Of a stretch of DNA of 12,410 nucleotides, positions 1-6,769 are shown one piece after another. The notes below the pieces were generated by a model. That model saw only the letters and a list, made by a program, of their open reading frames with translations. It ran no database searches and had not been told where the DNA came from. The position numbers and the translations under genes were made by a program. Origin of the DNA: Marinilabilia sp. UBA5340 (lineage in GTDB: Bacteria > Bacteroidota > Bacteroidia > Bacteroidales > Marinilabiliaceae); contig DHQK01000202.1 of NCBI GenBank assembly GCA_002411085.1, forward strand, positions 1-12,410, written 5' to 3'. Numbering within the stretch: the stretch's first letter is position 1; each line of letters begins with the position of its first letter.

Positions 1-6
1 AAACGA

Positions 7-46
7 GTCCCGAAACTTCGGGACGAGTTCCCCCGATAGATCGGGG
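7..46. repeat. Two tandem short palindromes (REP-like)
   Basis: Two hairpin-forming palindromes sit side by side. The first pairs GTCCCGA (7-13) with TCGGGAC (18-24) around a 4-nt loop. The second pairs CCCCGAT (31-37) with ATCGGGG (40-46); sterically this gives a 6-bp stem with a 4-nt loop. ACGAGT occurs at 3-8 and again at 23-28, flanking the first palindrome. Short CCCGAA...TTCGGG and CCCGAT...ATCGGG palindromes are common intergenic repeats in Bacteroidota, so REP-like repeats are the best reading. A factor-independent terminator is less likely because no T tract follows on either strand. Confidence 0.6.
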
Positions 47-287
47 CAGACTATCAGACCAATAACTTAGATAAATTTTATACTAATGAAACGAGCATGA
101 CAAGGGATGTCACAAAAGACAATGTATAAATTCCTTGCATGCGAGTTCCATCCGACCTTGAAAAATTAATTTTATACGGATGAATAAAAACTATGAGTTT
201 ATTCTCTGTGTAAATTTAAACAGTTTCTTTGTTACCAGGAAATAAGTAGAAAAAACAAAAACTTATCAGTTCAGACAGTCATTTCCT
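47..287. other. AT-rich intergenic region with a diverged direct repeat
   Basis: I find no convincing gene here. AATTTTATAC-NN-ATGAA occurs at 74-90 and again at 168-184, 94 bp apart, differing only in the two central bases. On the minus strand, just downstream of the last lipoprotein gene, there is a T-rich run (complement of 248-260) bounded by the weak arms ATAAGT (242-247) and ACTTAT (261-266). This could end the metal operon transcript, but the stem is weak. Confidence 0.4.
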
Positions 288-788
288 TTATTCCTTTGGC
301 AAAATTTTTACCGAGATCCCCTTGATGGTCTGCCAGCCGGATGCATCGGTAAGCCTGACCATAAAGTGGTAATCACCGGTATCCACATTTTCAGGGACAA
401 AAATCTCAACCGCTGCATTATAAGAAGCATTCCCTGATGGAATATTATATTCCTCAATAAATTGAAAAGGATTTACAGGCTCCTTATCAGGTTCCATCTC
501 ACAGTCAACAACGTCGGTACTATGGGTATGATGATCAAAGTTGTTATGAGCCTCCAGGCTAAAAGCCCCCAGCTCTTCATTATCGTTAAAAACAGCCCGA
601 AACATAAAAGATTCTCCAGGGTGTAAAACCGAACAATTAACCGGAAATGCATCATCTCCTGACATATCAATCACCGGATAAACATCGTCTTTATCGTCAC
701 TACAGCCTGCAATAGGCCATGCCAACAGCATCAGAAAAAACCATTTCCAAACATTGCTGCTCTGGATGATTTGTTTTTTTCGCATCAT
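288..788 (-). CDS. DUF4625-type lipoprotein, last gene of metal-uptake operon
   Basis: A small predicted lipoprotein. The signal peptide has basic RKK, a hydrophobic stretch WFFLMLLAWP, and lipobox IAGC followed directly by SDDKDD. Acidic residues after the lipid cysteine resemble the Bacteroidota signal for export to the outer leaflet of the outer membrane. The mature part looks like a single beta-sandwich of the DUF4625 kind, with the closing pattern 'dyhfmvrltDasGw'. It carries a histidine cluster HNNFDHHTHST that could bind a metal ion. I chose the start at 788, one base after the upstream stop. The frame is open back to an ATG at 812, but that reading lies inside the His-tail codons of the previous gene and adds a Met/Asn-rich leader unlike a signal peptide. 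It is paralogous in design to the gene before it and co-transcribed with a TonB receptor. A metal-capture or receptor-accessory role is inferred. Confidence 0.75.
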   Translation of the reverse strand: MMRKKQIIQSSNVWKWFFLMLLAWPIAGCSDDKDDVYPVIDMSGDDAFPVNCSVLHPGESFMFRAVFNDNEELGAFSLEAHNNFDHHTHSTDVVDCEMEPDKEPVNPFQFIEEYNIPSGNASYNAAVEIFVPENVDTGDYHFMVRLTDASGWQTIKGISVKILPKE

Positions 789-789
789 A

Positions 790-1248
790 TTAATGTTCAT
801 GGTTATGTTCATGATTCGGATCGTATATCACATCAAAATTTGCTTCTTCGGCAGAAAGATTGCCCTCCATATCGGTCACTGAAAGATGCAGATGATATTC
901 TCCTTCTTCGGCGTGGTCGGGCACATCAAAATGCTGATGAAGTATACTGTTTTTCAACCCGGAAAAGCCGGTTGTAAAAGTCGTATCCACCTCCCATGAT
1001 TCATGTTGATCTGCCTCTTCTGCTGTATAATCATGTTCTCCTTCCGGATGAATAATAAGCCTGAGAAAATCTATTTTCGCTTCGGCAACAATAGCTGCAT
1101 TTATGTGCAAATCATCACCGGCATAAGCAACACCACTGTTCTCATAACCGATCTCGGTAATCTCAATTTCCGGCGCACTCACCTCATCATCCTCACAGGA
1201 TGAAAAAAGAAAAAGCGAAGCCACCAATAAACTCACAAAAATCCTCAT
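790..1248 (-). CDS. His-rich DUF4625-type lipoprotein with (NHEH)2 tail
   Basis: A 152-residue predicted lipoprotein. The signal peptide MRIFVSLLVASLFLFSSC has its lipobox cysteine at residue 18, followed by EDDE as in surface-exported Bacteroidota lipoproteins. The mature domain resembles the next gene's product and the DUF4625 family, ending 'geYHLHLsVTDmeGN'. It is rich in His, Asp and Glu: HPEGEHD, EEADQHESWE, LHQHFDVPDHAEEGEYHLH. The C-terminus is NHEHNHEH, a natural histidine tail suited to Zn, Cu or Ni. It starts 15 bp after the TonB receptor stop and its own stop lies about 1 bp before the next lipoprotein gene, so one transcript is likely. I infer that it captures metal at the cell surface and passes it to the receptor. 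No enzymatic motif is visible. Confidence 0.8.
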   Translation of the reverse strand: MRIFVSLLVASLFLFSSCEDDEVSAPEIEITEIGYENSGVAYAGDDLHINAAIVAEAKIDFLRLIIHPEGEHDYTAEEADQHESWEVDTTFTTGFSGLKNSILHQHFDVPDHAEEGEYHLHLSVTDMEGNLSAEEANFDVIYDPNHEHNHEH

Positions 1249-1263
1249 GATCTAAGTTTTAAA

Positions 1264-3648
1264 TTAAAATGAAACATTAACTGATAAAATAAAGTTACGT
1301 CCAGGTCCGGGCGCCTCAATCAAACGGTAAAAACTGGTATGATCAAGATACCTTACATTAAAAATGTTACGAACCTGAAAACCCCAATTGATCTGCGCAG
1401 CCCCCCACCGACTGGATGCCCCAGCTATAAAAGATGTAACTCCGTATCCCGGTGTTTTCTTTTCGGGTGGTACAATTTCATTCTGATCGGTTACCAATCG
1501 GTACTCTCCTTTCAGCGTTACACGATTCAACTCCCACCAGGCAGGAATATTGTATTCCAGAGAGAAGTCTGTAGCCCAGGGAGGAGAAAAGGGAAGCGTG
1601 AATCCTTCTTTTTCGCCAGTCAACTGTCGCGACCAGACATACTCAGAGGCTACGGCTCCTTCCAGTCTTTCCGTCATTCGATACCGAAACAGGAACTCTC
1701 CCCCCGCTCTAAAAACTTCATTTTCCCGGTACTTAAACTTTTGTAATCCCTGTTGATAACCAGCTTCGGGGCCTAAAAAAATATAATTGGGAAACCAGGC
1801 AACAAACGGGTTTAACTCTATACTGAAATGATTGTTTTGAAAACCTGCAGCGGCATCGAACTGCCACGACACTTCGGGAGAAAGAGAGATATTCCCCTCT
1901 TCGTAGCGATACATGTGGTAATTCATCCCGTTTGCTGCCAATTCCTTGGGCATGGGCATGCGGAATCCATTCCCAAAATTCATTTTTAAGAAATAATTGT
2001 CGCGCTGATAATTGGCTCCTAATGCCCAGCTGACAAAATGAAATTCCCGGCCGGCATCGGGGGCCCGGAGGATATACTTATCGCCATTTTCACCCGGAGT
2101 AACAAACCAATCGCGGTAGGCTTCGATTTCAATTTCCGAATAATCGAAACGAATACCCGCATTGACAACCCAGGGTGGTTTCAGGTAGATTTTATCATGC
2201 ACATACAATCCTGTTTCAATGCTCCGAAAGGCAGGGATAATAAATCCCCATCCATCAATTTCATTATCCTGATGCTCCAGATCTCCTCCCACGGTCAAAT
2301 TATGGCGTCCCATTTCGGGCAGCCTCCAACGTGCATTCACACTCCCGGTTTTCTTCTGAAACCAACGTTCCAGATTGTCCGGAGGCTTTGGCATGTATCC
2401 ATGAGCCACTGCTTCGGAAAACTCTTCCCGTAAATTATGCTGCCAGCCTGCATTAATTTGAACCTGATGATTTCCAAAATGCAGGGTGGTATTGTTAATA
2501 AATTTGCGGTGAACCACCTGTTGATAAGGCAGATCAATTGTACGCGATGACCTGTCATAATCAATGGAAGAAGCCCTGATCTCCAGTCCGTGTGCGTTGG
2601 CAAAAAATCCGCTCTTGGATTTCAGCTGACTGACCGAAATCCTGCTTGTAAATTTCTCTGAAGCCCATCCCATTACCAGATTACCGCTATTTTCAAAGCC
2701 GGCAGTATTGCGCATTGCACCATCCTTTAGCCGGAAATAATAGGAATAGTATTCTATGCTGTCGGCCGGAACACGATAATCGGCATAATCGACCATGGAA
2801 GCCCTTCCTGCCACAAAAAAATGGTCCCATCTTTGAAAGAAAGTCACTGATCCGCCCAGTGATTGATTGTTACTTTTACCAGTTAGATCGAACTCCAAAC
2901 CAGAGGTGTGTTGCCCCGGTATTGAAAAATTCCGAAGATCGATCACTCCTCCAATAGCGCCAGAACCATACATTAGCGACGCAGGCCCTTTAATTACTTT
3001 GAGACTTTCGATTCCATACTGATCAATCTCCAGTCCATGATCTGCTCCCCATTGTTGCCCCTGATGCGCCACCCCGTTTTCGGATACCACCAACCGGTTA
3101 AACCCTAATCCCCGAATTAATGGTTTAGATTGTCCTGAACCTATATCGATGGAACTGATTCCTGGCAGTCGCCTGAGTGTTTGCATCAAACTTCCGGAAC
3201 GATTTTCTTCCATAAACTGACGATCGACCACGGCTACACTTCTGGAATCCTCCCGGTTCAAAAGATCCTGATAATAACCTTCTACCACAACTTCTTCAAG
3301 CGAATGGTCTTGTCGTGTCAATGTGACATGCAAAGGCTGCTGCTCACGGATATCAATTTCCTTGACCCAGGTCTCGTAGCCCAGAAAAGAAACTTCCACC
3401 ACATAAATCCCGGGAGTAAGGTGATCCAACCTAAAACGCCCATCTTCCCCGGATACCGTAGCACGTCCGGAAGTTCCGACCTGAATAACTGCTCCTGGTA
3501 GCGGGTCATTGTGCTGACAGGTTACCACTCCGGTGAGCGATAAATCAGATTGTGCCCCCAACTCCAGACTTATCAGCAAGAAAAAAACACTTAGCAATAG
3601 CCCTTTTTGCATCATCCTCCAAGTCAAAGCAATTCCAGGTTTCCTCAT
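1264..3648 (-). CDS. TonB-dependent outer-membrane receptor, ZnuD-like (probable zinc)
   Basis: A complete 794-residue receptor. In order: signal peptide (about 1-32, cleavage near LGA-QS); carboxypeptidase-regulatory-like beta domain (about 36-112); TonB-box-like LEEVVVEGY (117-125); plug (about 135-240, with LPGISS, RGLGFNRLVV and GPASLMYGSGAIGG); then a beta barrel ending in ILSVNVSF with terminal Phe, the usual outer-membrane assembly signal. The plug contains GQQWGADHGLEIDQ, with Asp203-His204. From memory, Neisseria ZnuD binds zinc with an Asp-His pair in its plug plus barrel Glu and His residues, so zinc is the best guess for the cargo; copper or a metallophore remain possible. The ATG overlaps the upstream regulator's stop as ATGA, which indicates translational coupling. 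Met12 or Met13 are alternative starts that give a shorter signal peptide. The two lipoprotein genes that follow are probably its surface partners. Confidence 0.9.
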   Translation of the reverse strand: MRKPGIALTWRMMQKGLLLSVFFLLISLELGAQSDLSLTGVVTCQHNDPLPGAVIQVGTSGRATVSGEDGRFRLDHLTPGIYVVEVSFLGYETWVKEIDIREQQPLHVTLTRQDHSLEEVVVEGYYQDLLNREDSRSVAVVDRQFMEENRSGSLMQTLRRLPGISSIDIGSGQSKPLIRGLGFNRLVVSENGVAHQGQQWGADHGLEIDQYGIESLKVIKGPASLMYGSGAIGGVIDLRNFSIPGQHTSGLEFDLTGKSNNQSLGGSVTFFQRWDHFFVAGRASMVDYADYRVPADSIEYYSYYFRLKDGAMRNTAGFENSGNLVMGWASEKFTSRISVSQLKSKSGFFANAHGLEIRASSIDYDRSSRTIDLPYQQVVHRKFINNTTLHFGNHQVQINAGWQHNLREEFSEAVAHGYMPKPPDNLERWFQKKTGSVNARWRLPEMGRHNLTVGGDLEHQDNEIDGWGFIIPAFRSIETGLYVHDKIYLKPPWVVNAGIRFDYSEIEIEAYRDWFVTPGENGDKYILRAPDAGREFHFVSWALGANYQRDNYFLKMNFGNGFRMPMPKELAANGMNYHMYRYEEGNISLSPEVSWQFDAAAGFQNNHFSIELNPFVAWFPNYIFLGPEAGYQQGLQKFKYRENEVFRAGGEFLFRYRMTERLEGAVASEYVWSRQLTGEKEGFTLPFSPPWATDFSLEYNIPAWWELNRVTLKGEYRLVTDQNEIVPPEKKTPGYGVTSFIAGASSRWGAAQINWGFQVRNIFNVRYLDHTSFYRLIEAPGPGRNFILSVNVSF

Positions 3649-4064
3649 TTCAATTGACTATTGCATTGATCACAAATTCCACGTATTACTAAGTCATGCT
3701 CTTCGTCCACAAATCCGGAGGGAAGATCCAGTGTTTGCACTTTGATACTTTTCAAACAATACAAATGATGGCATTGGCGACAAAAGAAATGGGCATGATC
3801 CACCTGATGATGGTGTCCGTTCTCGCAGTTATTCAGGGCGTATTTCACCATCACATTGTCTGCTACAATACGATGAATAATGCCTGCACTGCTAAGCGTT
3901 TGAACACTTCGGTAAAAAGTAGCACGATCGTACAACTCTCCCATTCGTTCTTTTATCTCATTTTCTGAAAGCGGAACTCGGGCCTCCTGCATAGCTTGAA
4001 TTAAAGCGACGCGCGGCGTTGTTTTCTTCACCTGGTGATGATCCAGGATATCGGATGCTGTCAT
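3645..4064 (-). CDS. Fur/Zur-family metal-responsive repressor
   Basis: A 139-residue Fur-superfamily regulator of normal length. Residues 1-75 form the winged helix, with recognition-helix motif RATFYRSVQTLSSAGII (Fur-type R-A-T-x-Y-R). The C-terminal half is the metal and dimer domain: HHHQVDHAHFFC (84-95), the pair C95-x2-C98, and the pair C131-x2-C134, the usual structural zinc Cys4 site. His84-86, His90, His92 and Glu/Asp around 119-123 are candidate sensing ligands. It is the first gene of the operon, and its stop overlaps the receptor start (ATGA). A perfect palindrome overlaps its own promoter, so I infer autorepression when metal is plentiful. Zur is favoured over Fur, PerR or Mur because of the ZnuD-like receptor and His-rich lipoproteins, but the sequence alone does not settle the metal. 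Confidence 0.9.
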   Translation of the reverse strand: MTASDILDHHQVKKTTPRVALIQAMQEARVPLSENEIKERMGELYDRATFYRSVQTLSSAGIIHRIVADNVMVKYALNNCENGHHHQVDHAHFFCRQCHHLYCLKSIKVQTLDLPSGFVDEEHDLVIRGICDQCNSQLK

Positions 4065-4086
4065 ATTTTTGCTTTTTTGAAGAAAT

Positions 4087-4117
4087 CAAAGTTAATGAAA
4101 TAACAATTCATTTGAAA
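4087..4117 (-). promoter_or_regulatory. Bacteroidota-type promoter of the metal operon
   Basis: Read on the minus strand, TAACTTTG (complement of 4087-4094) matches the Bacteroidota -7 consensus TAnnTTTG exactly. Nineteen bases upstream is TTTC (complement of 4114-4117), one base off the -33 consensus TTTG. The -7 element ends 22 nt before the regulator's ATG, so the leader would be short. The -33 element lies inside the perfect palindrome 4113-4127. Confidence 0.7.
4096..4110. promoter_or_regulatory. Second, imperfect copy of the operator
   Basis: TGAAATAACAATTCA matches the perfect palindrome at 10 of 15 positions, including both outer arms TGAAA and TTCA. Its start is offset by 17 bp from the perfect copy, and it fills the spacer between the -33 and -7 elements. 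It could hold a second repressor dimer, but in AT-rich DNA it could also be chance. Confidence 0.4.
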
Positions 4118-4127
4118 CATTGTTTCA
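4113..4127. promoter_or_regulatory. Perfect 7-1-7 palindrome, probable Fur/Zur operator
   Basis: TGAAACA-T-TGTTTCA is an exact inverted repeat with a single central base, the architecture of Fur, Zur and PerR boxes. It lies 48 bp upstream of the Fur-family gene and covers the -33 region of its promoter, the standard position for repression. The exact bases differ from the E. coli Fur and Zur boxes, as expected for a distant lineage. Confidence 0.75.
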
Positions 4128-4228
4128 TTTGATTGGTTTTTTCTTAAATTATTTATCCCAAAATAGTCTAAAATAGAAACACACTTCATAACGCTTTAGC
4201 GGAACCCTAAAACCAGCAAAAGATTGAT

Positions 4229-4236
4229 TAACTTAG
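4229..4236 (+). promoter_or_regulatory. Possible -7 element for the DUF1080 gene
   Basis: TAACTTAG matches TAnnTTTG at 5 of 6 fixed positions (A replaces T at position 7). No good -33 TTTG is seen at the proper distance. If it is real, transcription would begin near 4242, which excludes the upstream ATG at 4224 and supports the start at 4287. Confidence 0.3.
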
Positions 4237-4286
4237 GAGTTGATTTTTTGAAAAATCATTACACACACAACAAAACCAATAAAAAC

Positions 4287-5168
4287 ATGTATCAAACAAA
4301 GAAAACATCGATGATCCTTTTGGGAATAGCAGCCCTCATATCCACGGCTTTTATGCCCAATGACGACTGGACAAATCTGCTGGACAAAGACCTGTCCCAA
4401 TGGGAGATGTATCTAAGCTACAAACATCAGAACCATTATGACGGAAGTGAACCCCGCGACAGCAGCGGAAATATCATTGCTCCCATTGGCTATAACAAAA
4501 ATGTAAACAACGTTTTTACCGTAATCGAAAAAGAAGGCAAACCCATTTTGAAAATATCGGGCGAATATTACGGCTGTGTCTTCACCAAAGAATCCTTTAG
4601 CAATTATCACCTGACACTGAAAGTAAAATGGGGAGAAAAAAAGTGGGAACCCCGACTGGATAAGTTACTCGATTCGGGTCTGCTTTATCATTCCAATGGC
4701 CCGGCCGGAGTCGACTATTGGCGATCGTGGATGCTTTCTCAGGAGTTTCAGATAATGGAAGGTCACACAGGTGATTATTGGGCCATCGGAAACACAGCCA
4801 TCGATGTAAGAGCTTTCCCCCAGGAGGGAATGATGAATTCTGTGGCTGGTCACGATCAACCCTTTATCTCCCTCGGCGGAAATAGCGGCAGAGATGCTTT
4901 TTGTCTGCGAAGTGCCAATCATGAAAGTAATCCCGATGAGTGGACCACTCTTGAGCTCGTATGCTTTGAAGGGAAAAGCCTGCACATCGTCAACGGGAAT
5001 GTGGTAATGGTACTGCAAAATTCCAGGGAAATGACAACCAATGGTTCGCAACCTCTGGATAGTGGCAAAATCCAAATTCAAAGTGAAGCTGCAGAAGTTT
5101 ATTTTAAAGACATCAAATTAAGACCAATCCAGCAGTTACCTGCACAATACAAAGCACTTTTCAAATAA
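4287..5168 (+). CDS. Secreted DUF1080 (3-keto-disaccharide hydrolase-like) protein
   Basis: A DUF1080-family protein (concanavalin-like beta-sandwich), now called the 3-keto-disaccharide hydrolase domain. Characterised members in gut Bacteroides act on 3-keto-glycosides by hydrolysis or lyase chemistry. Recognisable stretches include NLLDKDLSQWEMY near the mature N-terminus, ESFSNYHLTLKVKWGEKKW, DSGLLYHSNGPAG, SQEFQIMEGHTGDYW and a C-terminal IQSEAAEVYFKDIKLRPI. I chose ATG 4287 (293 residues) because MYQTKKTSMILLGIAALISTAFM then forms a normal signal peptide; the frame is open to an ATG at 4224, which would add 21 polar residues. The protein is likely periplasmic or surface-exposed. No glycoside oxidoreductase, SusC/D or sugar kinase lies next to it, so the substrate cannot be inferred. 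It diverges from the metal operon across a 222-bp region. Confidence 0.85.
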   Translation: MYQTKKTSMILLGIAALISTAFMPNDDWTNLLDKDLSQWEMYLSYKHQNHYDGSEPRDSSGNIIAPIGYNKNVNNVFTVIEKEGKPILKISGEYYGCVFTKESFSNYHLTLKVKWGEKKWEPRLDKLLDSGLLYHSNGPAGVDYWRSWMLSQEFQIMEGHTGDYWAIGNTAIDVRAFPQEGMMNSVAGHDQPFISLGGNSGRDAFCLRSANHESNPDEWTTLELVCFEGKSLHIVNGNVVMVLQNSREMTTNGSQPLDSGKIQIQSEAAEVYFKDIKLRPIQQLPAQYKALFK

Positions 5169-5476
5169 CCATAAAATTGCCTTCAAAGGTTCCCACATGG
5201 CTGTTCTTTTTTGGCATTGGCCATTCTTTGGTTTTTGAAAGATCGATTCTTCACTAAAATCTGAATGACAAAGCTTACTTTTTGGGGATTTTTCACCTTC
5301 TAAGATCCATTGCGTCAGACCTTCACTAAAGCCCATTTTGAACACCAGTTTCGGACATCATAGTCTTATATTTTCCTAATTAAAGAAAAATTTCTATAAA
5401 TCAACAAACATACGGTCTTATCCGGTGTTTTAACAGTAAATGATCATTTAATCAGGAATAAAAACAAAAGGAAACT
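5169..5476. other. 308-bp intergenic region, no gene
   Basis: This lies between the DUF1080 gene and the NADH dehydrogenase gene. It contains the degenerate repeat at 5245-5272 and a direct repeat CTTCACTAAA (5249-5258 and 5321-5330). The right third is very AT-rich and ends in AAAAGGAAACT before ATG 5477; AGGA at 5469-5472 is one of the few Shine-Dalgarno-like sites in the window. I see no clear terminator and no strict TAnnTTTG promoter; TATATTTT at 5367-5374 is the nearest match and lacks a well-spaced -33. Confidence 0.5.
5245..5272 (-). repeat. Degenerate 'CHSERSEES'-type intergenic repeat
   Basis: Read on the minus strand, this stretch encodes LCHSDFSEESI. That is close to the CHSERSEES peptide produced when the widespread GTCATTCTGAGCGAAGCGAAGAATC-like repeat is mistakenly translated. 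The two ends (GATTCTTC and GAATGACA) match well and the middle is diverged. The comparison sequence is from memory. The 69-residue frame spanning it (complement 5136-5345) is most likely not a gene. Confidence 0.55.
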
Positions 5477-6763
5477 ATGGTTAAGGAACAAGACCTTCGC
5501 AACAAAAAGCAGGTTATTGTTGTAGGAGGAGGGTTTGCCGGGCTACAGCTGGCCCGCAACCTGGACAGACATCTATTTAATGTATTATTGATTGACAAAA
5601 TCAATCATCACCAGTTTCAACCACTTTTTTACCAGGTCGCTACTTCGCAGATTGAGCCGGCCAGCATTTCGTTCCCATTCAGAAACATTTTCAAAAACAG
5701 ATCGCACATCCAGATACGGATGGCTGAATTACTCAAAGTAAACCCTGAAGAACACAGCATCACCACAACTATCGGCGACTTCCCTTACGACTATTTGGTA
5801 CTGGCGACTGGATGCAGAACCAATTATTTTGGAAATTCCAATATTCAGAAGAATGCATTTTCGCTGAAAACCACGTATCAATCCATCACCATCCGCAATC
5901 ATATCCTGACTACGTTTGAAAAAGTAATTGCAGCCCCAAAAGAAGACCGTGAGCGAATGCTGAATCTTACCATTGTAGGCGGGGGCCCCACAGGAGTGGA
6001 ACTGGCAGGAGCTTTTGCAGAGATAAAAAAAGAAATCCTCCCAAAAGATTACCACGACATCGATCTCTCCAAATTCACCATCCGCCTGGTCGAAGGGAGC
6101 AATCATGTGCTCAACAACATGAGCAGATCATCGGGCGAAGCAGCCGAGAAATACCTCAGGAAAATGGGTGTTGTTCTACTCAAAAACACCTTTGTGAAAG
6201 ATTACGATGGAGAAAATCTCACCCTCAGCTCAGGCGAAACCATCAAATCAGCGACCGTTATCTGGGCGGCAGGCGTTACAGGTCGAAAAACCGAAGGAAT
6301 TCCCGCAGAGGCCATTACCCGGGGAAACCGAATTATGGTAGACCGTCAAAACAAAGTGCAAGGCTCTGACAATATTTTTGCTGTGGGCGACATTGCTAAT
6401 ATGGAAACGCCCAACTATCCCAACGGACACCCGCAGGTTGCCAATGTAGCCATCAACCAGGCGCGCTTACTGGCTCGAAATCTAAAACGAATTGTACAAG
6501 GGAAACCGGTAAGCGATTACACATACAAAGATCTTGGTTCCATGGCCACAATCGGGCGAAACAAGGCAGTGGTTGATCTTCCTTTTATTCGGTTCAAAGG
6601 CTATTTTGCCTGGCTGGTGTGGATGTTTTTACACCTCATGCTCATTCTGAGCGTCCGCAACCGGCTGATCATCTTCATTAATTGGGCCTGGTTGTACATT
6701 ACCAAAAACACCTCTCTGCGCTTGATTTTAACATCCGGAAAGAACACCAACGAAACTCAATAA
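5477..6763 (+). CDS. ndh: Type II NADH dehydrogenase (NADH:quinone oxidoreductase)
   Basis: A 428-residue single-subunit flavoenzyme that passes electrons from NADH to menaquinone at the inner face of the cytoplasmic membrane without pumping protons or sodium. Two Rossmann motifs are visible: VVGGGFAGLQLA (about 15-26) for FAD and IVGGGPTGVELAG (about 166-178) for NADH. VLATGCRTNYFG and VIWAAGV are typical of this fold. VGDIA (303-307) binds FAD, and PQVANVAINQ (319-328) sits at the usual quinone-site motif. After residue about 370 a hydrophobic and amphipathic section (YFAWLVWMFLHLMLIL) provides membrane attachment, as in other NDH-2 enzymes. The start is supported by AGGA four bases upstream. 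It is monocistronic: its stop is 6 bp from the stop of the convergent racemase gene. Related sulfide:quinone reductases are less likely because the conserved catalytic Cys residues are absent. Confidence 0.9.
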   Translation: MVKEQDLRNKKQVIVVGGGFAGLQLARNLDRHLFNVLLIDKINHHQFQPLFYQVATSQIEPASISFPFRNIFKNRSHIQIRMAELLKVNPEEHSITTTIGDFPYDYLVLATGCRTNYFGNSNIQKNAFSLKTTYQSITIRNHILTTFEKVIAAPKEDRERMLNLTIVGGGPTGVELAGAFAEIKKEILPKDYHDIDLSKFTIRLVEGSNHVLNNMSRSSGEAAEKYLRKMGVVLLKNTFVKDYDGENLTLSSGETIKSATVIWAAGVTGRKTEGIPAEAITRGNRIMVDRQNKVQGSDNIFAVGDIANMETPNYPNGHPQVANVAINQARLLARNLKRIVQGKPVSDYTYKDLGSMATIGRNKAVVDLPFIRFKGYFAWLVWMFLHLMLILSVRNRLIIFINWAWLYITKNTSLRLILTSGKNTNETQ

Positions 6764-6769
6764 TCAGGC

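Noticed and set aside
789..812. Longer start (ATG 812) for the second lipoprotein
   Set aside because: Lies within the NHEH-tail codons of the upstream gene and adds MNITMNIN before a complete lipoprotein signal peptide; ATG 788 or 785 fits better.
4224..4286. Longer start (ATG 4224) for the DUF1080 protein
   Set aside because: Adds a polar stretch ahead of a good signal peptide and lies upstream of the possible -7 element at 4229-4236.
5136..5345. 69-residue minus-strand open frame between the DUF1080 and ndh genes
   Set aside because: Runs into the 3' end of the DUF1080 gene and contains translated CHSERSEES-type repeat; no start signal or domain.
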